A stretch of DNA of 64,000 nt from Agaricus subrufescens (lineage: Eukaryota > Basidiomycota > Agaricomycetes > Agaricales > Agaricaceae), in NCBI GenBank assembly GCA_029945375.1, contig CM057058.1, positions 1,054,001 to 1,118,000 on the forward strand, in the 5' to 3' direction. Under the pieces are notes generated by a model. That model was not told where the DNA came from. It worked only from the letters and a program-made list of their open reading frames with translations, and searched no databases. Position 1 is the stretch's first letter, and every line of letters starts with the position of its first letter. Shown piece after piece: positions 33,470 through 43,776 of this stretch. The translations under genes and the position numbers were made by a program.

Positions 33470-35325
33470 TACCAAGAGTACCATGGTATCATCGTTGACT
33501 TGAAGGAGGCAGTAATAGTATACTGTTGTCGGTCAACTCCAGAGAGTATGACGGTACTTGCTTTCCTTCGAGGGAGGCAGTACCCTAATACCCTTGTCCC
33601 ATGATGCTCTCAGCCGTTGAGGACTGCCACTCCTTTGTTGTAACTCATATAATATTAAGTTACTGTATGTCTGCCGAGGAACGTGGTACTATCATACTGC
33701 TTGGTCCGCAAGAGGATCATGTTACTTGAAGGTGATATAATATATATGTAGTGCTATGATACTCCTCACCCATTAACAACATCAGGATTATAATAGTGTC
33801 CAGCATCATTGACAGAGATTATCATGAGACTCTCGGCTGATCAGGACAATAGTATACCAATACTACTCTCGCAATAAAAAGATGATACTGTAGTACTCTC
33901 AGCCATTGAGCGATGACAGTACCAGAGTACTGGGTCTCTCAACAGCAGGAGAGTATCACAATACTGTCAGCTGTTGAGGATGGCGGTATCATGGTACTCA
34001 CCCTCCTCAGTACCATGATACTGTCCAGCGTTCTGGCAGGAGAGTATCACAATACTCTCAGCCGTTGAGGACGGCGGTATCATGGTACTCACCCTCCTCA
34101 GTACCGTGATACTGTCCAACGTTCAGGAAGGAGAGTATCACAATACTCTCAGCCGTTGAGGACGGCGGTATCATGGTATTCACCCTCCTGAGTACCATGA
34201 TACTGTCCAGTGTTCTGGCAGGAGAGTATCATGATACTGTCAGCCGTTGAGGACGGCGGTATCATGGTACTCACCCTCCTGAGTACCGTGAAACTGTCCA
34301 GTGTTCAGGAAGGAGAGTATTGTAATACTCTCTGTCGTGGCTGGGTAGTATTCTAATACTCCCAGCCTTTGGAGGGAGACAGTGCCATGATACTCTCCTG
34401 CCTAAACAATGTGGAGTACTATGATGCTGTCACTGGTTGAGGGACGAGCGTATCATAGTACCACTGTTGAGCGAGGTGGTATTATAATATTGTCCAGCCT
34501 CAATGACAGAGAGTACTATGGTACCTTCCTGCCTGAAAGCTGGACAGTATCGTGGTACTCATCCCCTTAATGGCTGCGCGGGTATTGTGATACTCTCGCC
34601 CATTGAGCGCGCCAGTACTGTAGTACTATCGTCACACAATGACCAGGAGTATCATAATACCCCCACCTATTGTGAGTGCCAGTACTGTGGTACTGTCTTT
34701 GCTCAATGGCCGGGAGTATTATGATATCTTCGCCCATTGTGAGCGCCAGTACCCTGGTTCTCTCGTCGCTCAATGGCTGGGAGTATCATGATACCTTCGC
34801 CAATTGAGAGCACCAGTACTGTGATACTGTTGTCGCACAACCAGAGTATCATGATACTCTCGCCCGTTGTGAACGCCAGTACTGTAGTACCGTCATTGCT
34901 GTATTATGATGACCGGGAGTATTATGATACCTTTGCGCGTTGTGAGCGCCAGTTCTCTGGTCCTCTGGTCATTCAATCCCCGGGAGTACCAGGGTTTCAC
35001 CTGTCCACTGAGAGTGTGTTTTCATCAGCCAGGAGTACCACACTACTATCATGGCTTGATCGTCTAAAGTATCAGGGTACTCTCCTCTTCTTGATGGCTG
35101 CAGCTGTCCTCATCAGGCGAGAGTATCATATTACTATCACGGCTTCATCATTCGAAAGTATTACAGTACCCTCTTCTCTATGGCTGCAGTACCTTGATAC
35201 TGTTGTCCCACTCGGTGGTGAGTATCAGGGTACTCTCCTTCGAGGACATCCTTATACAGCCCTTGACTGTCTGTCTATTCTCAGTATCATGATACTTTTA
35301 TGCTTAGTACTACCGTACTGGTTAT
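33470..35325. repeat. Right subterminal array of the AGTA-N6-TACT palindrome, element A
   Basis: Dozens of exact or near copies (AGTATCACAATACT, AGTACCATGATACT, AGTATCATGATACT). Within 33930-34340 they form a tandem unit of about 120 bp (CAGCCGTTGAGGACGGCGGTATCATGG type) repeated four times. Confidence 0.85.
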
Positions 35326-35340
35326 GGACTGTGTGCAACT

Positions 35341-35429
35341 AGTTACCGTGGGATACAGACACACGACCCTGCGTGTGGGCTTTTTTCCACATAGCGTGCG
35401 AGCCTCGTGCGTTATTCCACTGTCACCTG
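35341..35429 (-). repeat. Right terminal inverted repeat of element A
   Basis: Reverse complement of 13680-13770 with few changes; it ends ...CCACTGTCACCTG at 35429. It lacks the GTGTAGGTGATG block found at A's left end. Confidence 0.85.
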
Positions 35430-35453
35430 GGGGCAGGGGACAGTGGAATAACG
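35410..35453. other. 44-bp palindrome at the junction of elements A and B
   Basis: CGTTATTCCACTGTC (35410-35424) is exactly complementary to 35439-35453. The 14-base centre (ACCTGGGGGCAGGG) is itself nearly palindromic. It is formed by the outermost bases of A's right end and B's left end, separated by GGGG. Confidence 0.9.
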
Positions 35454-35510
35454 TTGGAAACTCACATGCCCGGTTGATTTGAACACACACAGAGGGTGGT
35501 GTGTCAAAGT
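35434..35510 (+). repeat. Left terminal inverted repeat of element B
   Basis: CAGGGGACAGTGGAATAACG then AAACTCACATGCCCGGTTGATTTG, matched in reverse at 48205-48273 (AAACTCACACGCCCTGTTG). Confidence 0.8.
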
Positions 35511-35559
35511 CTCACGGTCCTTTTATATCCATCATAGCATACAAGGTATATAGGCAGGG

Positions 35560-35870
35560 ACAGTACAAGAATACTTTCACAGTGACACTTCATTGCTAAA
35601 CAGTATCACAGTACTCACATTACAATGAAACTATACATATTTATGTGAAGAGTACCATGTTACTGTGTCCAAATACCACATAACAGTATCACAGTACTCA
35701 CACTCATTTTCTCAGGAGAACATTGTTACACTGTTGCCCACCACAGCAAGAAGGTACCATGGTACTCTCTCCTACCACAGGGAAAGGTACTGTGATACTC
35801 TGGGCAGCCACTGCTGGAAAGTACTATAATACTCTTTCCTACAGTGGCAGCATGACACTATTGTCTACAT
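35560..35870. repeat. Left subterminal AGTA-N6-TACT sites of element B
   Basis: Includes AGTACAAGAATACT (about 35572), AGTATCACAGTACT (twice), AGTACCATGTTACT and AGTACTATAATACT, spaced 40-60 bp. Confidence 0.8.
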
Positions 35871-35871
35871 T

Positions 35872-36535
35872 GGCAGAAGAGTTCTGTGGTACTCCTATCT
35901 GCAGAGTCAGAACAGTTCTGTGGTACTCCTATCTGCAGAGGCAGAGGAGTTCTGTGGTACTCCCATCTACAGAGGCAGGAGAGTTCTGTGATACTCCTGT
36001 CTGCAGAGGCAGAAGAGTTCTGTGGTATCTGCAGAGGCAGAAGAGTTCTGTGGTACTCCCGTCTGCAGAGGCAGAAGAGTTCTGTGGTACTCCCGTCTGC
36101 AGAGGCAGAAGAGTTCTGTGGTAGGCAGAGAAGAGTACTTCAGTTGTGGTACTCCTGTCTGTTCTGCAGAGGCAGAGAGTTCTGTGGTACTCCCGTCTGC
36201 AGAGGCAGAGAGTTCTGTGGTACTCCCGTCTGCAGAGGCAGAGAGTTCTGTGGTACTCCCGTCTGCAGAGCAGAGTTCTGTGGTACTCCCGTCTGCAGAG
36301 GCAGAGGAGTTCTGTGGTACTGCAGAGGCAGAAGAGTTCTGTGGTACTCCCATCTGCAGAGGCAGAAGAGTTCTGTGGTACTCCCATCTGCAGAGGCAGA
36401 AGAGTTCTGTGGTACTCCCATCTGCAGAGGCAGAAGAGTTCTGTGGTACTCCCATCTGCAGAGGCAGAAGAGTTCTCTGGTACTCCCATCTGCAGAGACA
36501 GAACAGTTCTGTGGTACTCCTGTCTGCCAATATTG
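35872..36535 (+). repeat. 34-bp minisatellite derived from the subterminal palindrome
   Basis: About 18 tandem copies of a unit GAGTTCTGTGGTACTC + CCGTCTGCAGAGGCAGAA, mostly with a period of 34 bp and a few shortened units (near 36120-36320). The core is a G-AGTT-N6-TACT-C version of the array palindrome with one half-site fixed as AGTT. Open frames here in all phases are products of the repeat, not genes. Confidence 0.9.
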
Positions 36536-36598
36536 AACCTTGTATGCTTTGAACCAAGAAAGTATCAAAGTGTCTTTAAAGAAATTGAACTACATAGA

Positions 36599-39500
36599 TT
36601 ACATTTTCATTATCTTTAGGCGATTCCAAATTGAGATGAAAACTGATGTATACAGAATAGCCCTATCCTGCCCCATATACCGAACAGATTTTCGAATCTT
36701 TGCTAGCCCACCATTACCACATTCTGCAGCACTTGAGTTTATTCTCCCAAGCACTGGCTGTGTTTGAGCATATGTTTTGAGAAAAAATGCAGTAGAACAT
36801 CGAGTGTGTCCAAGGGCATGGAAGTCATCAATAAGGAAAGTTGTGTCTGCAAAGAACTCGGGCTCTCTTGCACGGCAATATGGCCCTAGCTGGCATGCAA
36901 AGTCATAAATCACATACTTTGGAGCCTTGGGCCACTGTGTGACAAGGGCAGAAAAAACATCGTTCCGACCTTCACTTTCTGGAATAAAGTGAAAGCCATA
37001 GCAGATGCTATGACTGCACCAAGCAGCCATGATACCTCCTGTGAGTTTGTTCTCACCATATTCACTGTAAAACTTGTTACATAAACCACCTCGCTCCTTG
37101 GGCTCCTTGGATATATCACTTGGCATATTTGGATATTGTGGTCTATGTCGTATCTGTGGCAGGCTGTATTTGCAGCCACTCTAACCAAAAAAATCAGTAT
37201 ATACATCTATACAGATATGCAATAAAACAATACCGTCTTCCATCCACCATCAACAACAACACCAGGATCAAATATGGGTGGAGAGTCATGTGGTATAGAA
37301 TCTTGAAGGACATCAGCCACTCTTCTCTTTATCCATTCAAAGGCTGTAAGCAATTCAGAAGTGATTTGCTGATTTTGCCTCCACTGATGAAGTGCCAGGT
37401 GATATAGGCAAGGGATAGGGGAAAGTCGGGGCAATGTTTCATGTGAAGGGGCATTAAGAAAGATTTCCAGTGCCTTCAATGCAGGTCGATTGATGATTTG
37501 AACAGATGACTCGCTTGTTGATATCTAGAACAGTTTAGAGTTACATGTATCAATCATAGTAATTCACAAAAGACATACCTGTGAAAAAAACTTTCTCACC
37601 TCTACAGCAGGCTCTCCCTTTGCCTGAAGTTGTGAAGAGCTATAATACTTGATTAAAAGAGGCTGTAAGCCCCCACATTTCTCCCCGGTGAGTTCAATTA
37701 CTTCCTCAATTTGATGAAGTTTTTGAATCACAGTGTCAATGATGTTAACATCAATTGGCATATCACGGGGGGCCTATATTCTTGTTAAAATCAGGGAAAC
37801 CAGTCAATTCAAATGACTTACATTGTAATCTTTTGTTAAGATAGCATGAAGGGAAAGTGGCACACTTGTGAGCGATGAAAGTTGTTTCCGCAAATGAGTA
37901 TCCTGAATGAAACACTGGTTCTTGGGATAACGCTGATCTCGGGAAATAGCATCATGGTGTTTTGATGTTGGGGGATAAATAGTATCCAGGACCCGTTTCT
38001 TACCATATGCTAAAGTTATACCATCCCAGATGATCGTCTCGGGACTAGGGCCACATCGAGGGCATACCATATCTCCAGAAAGATCCAACAGATCAACATA
38101 CCCAAACCATACTTTCCTGAAAACAGATTCATCCACGAACGAAGGCTGTAGACCACCAGGTGAAGACCATTTCTGATATCTCCTTACAACAACCTTGATC
38201 CATGCACTGAAGGGTGTTTCTGAAGACGTGAAGGCAGAGGTATATTCATCGAGGAGGTCATGGGAGAAGAGTAAGGCATTGTTGTAGTTGAAGATGCCTA
38301 GTTCGCGACAATCGGGACCGATAGCCTTACTTGAGTAGCGGATAGTTTTGCAAATAGGGCACTTCAGGAGTTGAATACGAGTCGAAATAGGCCTGAGTAA
38401 AGTATAAACGGTACAGTCTTTTTCAAAGACACCAGAATCATGATGAAAAGGATGGCCGCAACTGCATCGCGAGGAGTCTGTTAGCATAATAGGGTTGGGG
38501 ACCTTGTCCACTGGTGGCGGCTCATCATAAAGCACAGGATCTGTGGGTATTCGTGCCCAGTGGGAGACCATTATTGGTAGATACGATATGCATTGTTGCT
38601 TTCCCCGAACCAACGACTCTTCACGGACATGTTCTGGGACAATTATTAGTTGACATTTCGAAAGATTGCTCGCCACGTCACCTGTTATCACCACACTGTA
38701 ATCATTATCTCCATGACTTGCCGTGAGAAGTTGACCCAGATAAAGTTGGCACTTTGTTACATGCGCGCAGCCGTTCATCCCATCTCGCGAGCATCGCCAG
38801 ATGCCAAAGCCAGTGTCAGCACCGATATACGTCACGACCACCCTGTTCTTTGCTATAGAAGCCGGGCTATCGACTGAAACCGAGAAGAGATTCATAAATC
38901 CATCTTCAACGACATCCCTCCAGAACAGGATGACCGGCTCGATAAGGCCTTGGAATCGGAATAAGAGCATGCAGTTGAGAAGGGAACGTGGACTAACCAT
39001 CGGGTACAGGACTGTGCAATGGTCCCTCTTCAGTGAGGTAACGTTGATGCACGCACGTCTCCTTTTCTTTCGCTGTGGGACAGTAGCACACCGGAATTAG
39101 GTGGCTGCTTTCGTTTCGATCCATCTGTACATGGTACCAGTAGTGCTTCAGAACAGTAAGTCAAAACATGAAGCCCGCAAGAGCGACTGATCACTTACTG
39201 TTCTCCTTCCCTGCTTAGAATCCCAACCCGTAACAACATACAGCTCAGGAGCAAGCTGAAAGAAAGGTATTGCCTCTGTCATGACCGCTTCTGCAAACAG
39301 ATCGTAGGTGTTTGTAGAGTTGTTCTCGTCATGTGGTTGAGGGATCGTGTCCACAGTAGGCTCTCTTTCCCTCACGTCCCAGTCTACATCCACCTCGTTC
39401 CAGGCTTCATTATCGACAAACTCTCTCTGCCACTCATATGGCGCCTCAGCATTATCTTGTGCGGTCTTGGATGGCTTTGCCTGCTTGGAGGAACTACTTG

Positions 39501-39687
39501 ACTTGGACGATGATGGAGAGTGCAAGGAGACTACCAGGCGCCGTTTTTTCTGGGGCGAGGGCTTGAGGACCGGCTCTGGCTCTTCCCCTTCTACAGTAGA
39601 ACGGCGTGGTATATCAGAAGGGCGTTGCAGCGCGATATGTGTGCCAGGAGGAGGGGTCAGAAGTCGACGAGGGATTGGAGTACGCAT
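36599..39687 (-). CDS. KDZ transposase of element B (CxC5/CxC6-like), apparently intact
   Basis: Seven exons read leftward: 39687-39199, 39145-38998, 38948-38682, 38633-37822, 37773-37579, 37524-37234 and 37180-36599, with introns of 48-60 bases and standard sites. The intron at 38681-38634 has branch CAACTAAT; its length is a multiple of three, so the frame also stays open without splicing. Order of parts: a basic, Ser-rich N-terminus (LLTPPPGTHIALQRPSD, KKRRLVVSLHS); CYCP ... CVHQRYLTEEG; FWRD and GADTGFGIWRC; a cysteine-rich region (RCSCGHPF, LKCPICKT, VCPRCGP); then the RNase H-like core with VVDGGW (Asp), YDFACQLGPYC (Asp), DDFHALGHTRC and NSSAAECGNGG (Glu). It is known for KDZ enzymes that this D-D-E set cuts the element ends. 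The start is chosen by alignment with A (MRTPIPRR = MPRLQRPR). Confidence 0.88.
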
Positions 39688-39804
39688 GATGATGGGGAGA
39701 TGCAAAAATTTTTGTAAGGCATTTAAACCACACGCACAGTATTGTCGTACTCACCTAGTGATGTCTGACAAACCCCAGTTCTCGTGTTCTTGACCTGGTT
39801 TTTG
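39688..39804. promoter_or_regulatory. Divergent promoter between transposase and gene 2, element B
   Basis: 117 bp with AGTATTGTCGTACT at 39738-39751, an exact AGTA-N6-TACT palindrome in the same place as A's AGTATCCTCGTACT (the two share TCGTACT). Surrounding promoter sequence is otherwise diverged. Confidence 0.6.
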
Positions 39805-41089
39805 ATGTCACTGGCTGCACAGAGGAAGTCTACCAGGCAGTCTGGAACAGCCACAGCTACTGTGACCTCGGCTCGGGCGCCCAGAAGATGTCGTGTCTGT
39901 CCTAACAACCCGTTGAAGGCCACGTGTCGCTGCTCTGAGCGACGCAGGGCTGTACAAAATCCACAGGTGCGTTGAACCAGGCATGTATACGTCATTGATT
40001 AACTAAGTACCACGCTCAGACTATTGAGGATGTTCGTGAACCAGTTACTCAACCACCAGCTAGTGTGCCACAAGTAGCACTAGCCGGTCTCCATGCCAGC
40101 ACACACATACCCGCAGTTTCGTTCTCTTCTACCACCTTTTGCGAAGGCATCACTCACTGTCAGGCGCAGGTGAATCACCAGGAATACGCCCAACTACACA
40201 ACGGTTCAATCAACAACTACACACCTGCGCCGGCCGACCATATATCCATACCGACTCCAATTGAAGCTCATGAGATCGCTATCGATCCAGCTCTGCTGGT
40301 TGATGAGCCATCTCGAGCTCCAATCCTGGACTCTATCCCCGATATGGCTGACATCGTGGAAGAAGAAAACCAGGATGATGAAGGTGCTGGTGATGAGTTA
40401 GAAGGTGTAGGGGGAAAGTCAGGCAAACGGCTAACAGTGGCACAAAAAGCAACACTGTACGGGCTCGTGGATGGCGTGATGAGGGGGAATACAGAATACA
40501 GTGCGCCGTCGCTCGTCTCTTTATACCTAAGCAAATAACTAACATAAGTCAGAGGTGGTGCGGCAGAATGCAAAGCGAAGGCCGATGCTGGATGCTTCCT
40601 CAGCAACTACAAGGTACAATCGCGAGATACCATTGGTCATTGCTAGGGTAAGTTTAAAGTGCATACGCGATATTATTGAGCTTGTTCTGACGTTCTGACT
40701 GCCAGGCTGAAAGATTGGCTATCGAAACTGATGCCTATGTACTCATATTGGCTCAGCAAGCCACTGGATCGTCTGCTTCGATTCATTTCGCCTCTGAACG
40801 CTTGAGGAGAGAGGGGTTTGATCAGTGTGCCGACCTGGTCAACTGCTTTCAATCCTTAATGACACAGTTGGTCATAGCGAAACGGTCAACCGCAATGACT
40901 CTTACGCAAAACTTGGAAGCTTCAGAGAGAGCACGAGCCCAAGTCGAGGAGCGGTTGGCAGCTAGCAAAAATGTTGTTGTGACTACAGAAGCCGAATTGG
41001 TAGCAACGAGGAGGGCCAACCAGGCGTTGTTATCGGAGCTAGAGGCTCTGAAGAGTAGCCTAGCAAGCCAGTCTCAACTTAATGACTAG
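39805..41089 (+). CDS. Element gene 2 (B): N-terminal cysteine cluster, C-terminal coiled coil
   Basis: ATG at 39805 starts MSLAAQRKSTRQSG. Exon 1 carries RRCRVCPNNPLKATCRC (CxxC-x8-CxC) and ends at a GTGCGT donor at 39967; the next exon starts after CTCAG at 40019. It includes an acidic run (VEEENQDDEGAGDELEG) and AQKATLYGLVDGVMRGN, the most conserved block with A. A short exon (VRQNAKRR ... TTRYNREIPLVIAR) precedes the final exon (from about 40706), AERLAIETDAYVLILAQQATG followed by a ~100-residue heptad region and a stop at 41089. The reading frames are clean, so B's copy looks functional. It shares a bidirectional promoter with the transposase, suggesting a joint role, for example as a DNA-binding or assembly partner (inference). 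Confidence 0.75.
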
Positions 41090-41144
41090 CTTAGCAATAA
41101 ATAAGTTCTCATTCTTTTGTACCAATGTATATGTTACAAATGCG

Positions 41145-41640
41145 TTAAACCCGATACCACGGTTCCTGACAGACAAGATTGAGCGATACGATACAAAGAT
41201 ACGGTGAAACGTACAAGTCCAATTCAACCTGGAGTGCCAAAAAGGCCATCTTGGGACCTAGTCCTGGTAAAGAACAGAGTTCGTTGAAGGTTTTAGGGAC
41301 GTCAGAGTCGAAATCGTCGCGCAGCATTTGCGCTGTTCGTTTGATGTATCTGTATAGATGTAAGTAAGCAGGATCTTGACAGCAAAGTGCTAACATTACC
41401 CAGTCTTCCGCCACCACAATCTGACTTTGTTTATGGCCTCAGAAACAACAGACTTGTCTGCTGTGATGATGGCGTCTACAGACAACGCTCCACCGACAGC
41501 ACCTCTGAGCTTCGCTACAGCGGCATCCGTCACCTCATCCCTGGTCTGTGACGAGAGCATGAGAGAGACAAGTGTGGAGAATCTTCTATTCTTGCTCAAG
41601 TGAACGTCTGGCGTATACTAGTATCAAGTGGGGACGAACC
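41145..41640 (-). pseudogene. NTH1: Captured fragment of an endonuclease III-type DNA glycosylase gene
   Basis: Minus-strand exons read NRRFSTLVSLMLSSQTRDEV, AAVAKLRGAVGG, then YIKRTAQMLRDDFDSDVPKTF and LCSLPGLGPKMAFLALQV: the helix-hairpin-helix core of endonuclease III with the catalytic Lys in LPGxGPK. The segment that should follow (catalytic Asp in a GVDxHVxR motif and the four-Cys [4Fe-4S] cluster) is missing; the frame instead ends within 25 codons. Upstream (about 41600-41640) the reading needs a frameshift. The fragment can therefore not be an active glycosylase. It lies inside element B where A has no counterpart, so it was captured from the host genome. Confidence 0.82.
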
Positions 41641-41650
41641 TTGAATCTGG

Positions 41651-41905
41651 GTGACCATTGTCTGCACGACCGGAATGACGCTTTTTGGTGAGTGTCGCAC
41701 ATACTTTTTTTTAGTACGTATTCTCATTGCAAATCACAAACACCTAGGTTATGATCAAGGGGTGTTTGGTGGAATCATCGTTACACAGGACTTCCTCGAT
41801 ACCATGGGTAACCCTGACGCAAATCTCCAAGGCACTATCGTATCGTTGTACACAAGGCAACTGACTAGCCAAGAGATACCACCAGATTATTTCCGGTGTC
41901 TGTAA
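41651..41905 (+). pseudogene. Captured fragment of an MFS sugar transporter gene
   Basis: GMTLFG, then an intron (GTGAGT at about 41690 to CTAG at 41747), then YDQGVFGGIIVTQDFLDTMG and LQGTIVSLY. This matches the first transmembrane region of fungal hexose/sugar porters (LFGYDQGVxxGI). Homology ends at about 41860; the rest of the ~500-residue transporter is absent. It is head-to-head with the NTH1 fragment and only a few bases away. Confidence 0.75.
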
Positions 41906-42265
41906 GCCGTAGAAGATCGCTGAAACAAACACGAGCATGTCCCGAACAGGGGCCGACGTCTCACATTGAGATGTGGATCCAAGTTAGAGTTTGGGCTTGA
42001 AGCACATCAACTGTCAATGGAGGAATACTTACACCTGCCATCACCGCATATGCATAACACGACTTGGTTTGACGGCACCTCGCACATGCACCGCAGACAT
42101 ATCTTAGGAGTAAGTAACAGGGGTCGACGTCGGGGTGCCTTACACATGCACAACACACAGGGGGTGAACATAAACAGCTTTTTACAACCACGCATATGTA
42201 CACATGTTTACGATGATACAAACATTTTCAAAAATAGAAACAGTTTCAAAAGATCTATCTACAAT

Positions 42266-42316
42266 GACTTGGGACGTAGATTGGTGGGGATCCACCACCA
42301 AGCTACGTTCCAAGTC
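42266..42316. other. Conserved 22-bp-stem hairpin with GGATCC loop, element B
   Basis: Arms 42266-42287 and 42295-42316 (GACTTGGGACGTAG.TTGGTGG and its complement) pair with two imperfect positions around the loop GGATCCA. It sits at the same distance as in A from the end of gene 2 (about 1.2 kb) and the start of gene 3 (about 2.1 kb). Confidence 0.75.
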
Positions 42317-42752
42317 TATAATCTACTTTTTAAAAGTACATAAGCATATTTCAAGGCGGAGACACTATATATAACGTAGAGCATGGCCAAACATTAGTAT
42401 AGGAGGAAAGTCAAATTCAACAAAGCACTTATCTTGGTTGGGTCGGGAAACCTGGATACAACATAATGTCACTGTATTAGAGTGGAGTTCAGCTCGAAGA
42501 TTAAATGAATACTTAACAGCGCGAAAAAGTAAACCCGTGCACTATCTGAAGGCTAGCAAATTGAAGGTAGAGTGGAGGATATTCGCGGGTATCTGGCGAG
42601 TGTTTGTACCCCTTGTATGTGCGGAAGTTTTCACCAGAGGCTTACCTGAGCGGATATGATAATACAAGGGGTGTGGTCTCTGGTATTTCAAGTTGGATCT
42701 CTTGGTTCGGCATCTATAGAGTCGTTCATTGGCATGCTTGCGTACCAATGAA

Positions 42753-42930
42753 GTGTCATGATAACCGGCATTAGACACGAGATTTTCCCTTTAATAAAGA
42801 ACTTACGAACCTTTAACGGCAAACCTGAATGCGTACTCGAGCAAGCGCAGAAAGCGTCATGGAAACCAGTACTAGACAAGACATTTTCCCATTAATAAAG
42901 CACGTACAGACCTTAAATGGCAAACCTGAA
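42753..42930 (+). repeat. Direct repeat, two 77-bp copies, period 101 bp
   Basis: Copies at 42753-42829 and 42854-42930 share GTCATG, TTAATAAAG and GGCAAACCTGAA. Confidence 0.75.
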
Positions 42931-43762
42931 AAACCAACTATTGACGCGAATAGGACGAAGTAAATAGGACGAAGTAAAAGCAATGAACGGGCGCTAAATT
43001 CTCATGCAAACATCAATAAAACATATTGCTAGATTCAATAGTTCTCACCGGCATACAAGTGCTAGCTCTGAGAGGGCGGGATAGCTGAGGTGGCTAACGA
43101 CGATACAAGTAGAGCCTGCATAAACTCGGCGTGAGTTGCATTGAGCTAGAGTTCGGTGCGGAGGACAAAATACCACGTACTTTCCAATCATAAAAGAGAT
43201 CACCATCCGCGGAGGTCGAATCTCCCAATAGAACAGAAACCCTCGCATGGAAAGGGCTTCAACGAATTCCCCCAGACCCCAAAAATGTCTCACCGCAAAG
43301 ACCAGTCCATCGATAACGCTGGAGCTAGCACCATGCAGAGGAAACATGCCGGCAGAAGCCAAGCAGAGTACCTTCATATCGTGCTTGAAAAAGCCCGATA
43401 AAAGCTGAAGGGAGACCCAAGCCTCCTGCCCGAGGCTGACTCGCCCAAGATCTCAGTCACACTCATAGCATACCGCGGGCGCTCGGCATTACACGGAGAT
43501 GGACTTTGACAATAGTTGAGGACGGCAGAGGTGAGGGATCTAAAGGAAGAGGCATTGTTGTGTCTGAGTATGTTTTTATACGACTGATGGCAGCAGTGAT
43601 AGGAGGCTGGAGACTAGAACAAATAACGTCAAATAGGACTCATGGGGAACGCTCACCTCTCTCCGCCGAAGTCCTATGCCCTCTGCCCTTTACAGCCCCT
43701 ATACGTCCTATTCTACCTCAGGAGTCATTCATTCTATTGGGATATATAAGGATCGAAGAGGC

Positions 43763-43776
43763 AGTACTCTAGTACT
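43763..43776. promoter_or_regulatory. AGTA-N6-TACT palindrome upstream of gene 3, element B
   Basis: AGTACTCTAGTACT, 20 bases after a TATA-like gatatataagg. It is matched in A at 30248, including the trailing ACCCCT. Confidence 0.6.

Larger units (their letters stand above)
13670..35429. mobile_element. Giant KDZ DNA transposon, element A (decayed, with nested copia)
   Basis: The ends are inverted repeats of about 90-100 bp (13670-13770 and 35341-35429) sharing GTGTGTCTGTATCCCACGG and more. Inside come AGTA-N6-TACT arrays at both ends, an F-box relic, a leftward KDZ transposase, gene 2, a spacer hairpin and gene 3. Without the 6.57-kb copia insertion the element is about 15.2 kb. The same gene order, and homologous coding sequence, recurs in element B immediately to the right. 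Internal stop codons show that A is probably no longer autonomous. Confidence 0.8.

Noticed and set aside
35872..36535. CRISPR-like array
   Set aside because: Units are contiguous tandem copies with no unique spacers, in a eukaryotic transposon; no cas genes.
35886..36568. Long open frames on both strands (130-216 codons) with Cys-rich repeats
   Set aside because: They follow from the 34-bp minisatellite: open in several phases on both strands, no promoter, introns or homolog in A.
41651..41905. A functional sugar transporter
   Set aside because: Only the first transmembrane region is present; homology stops at about 41860.
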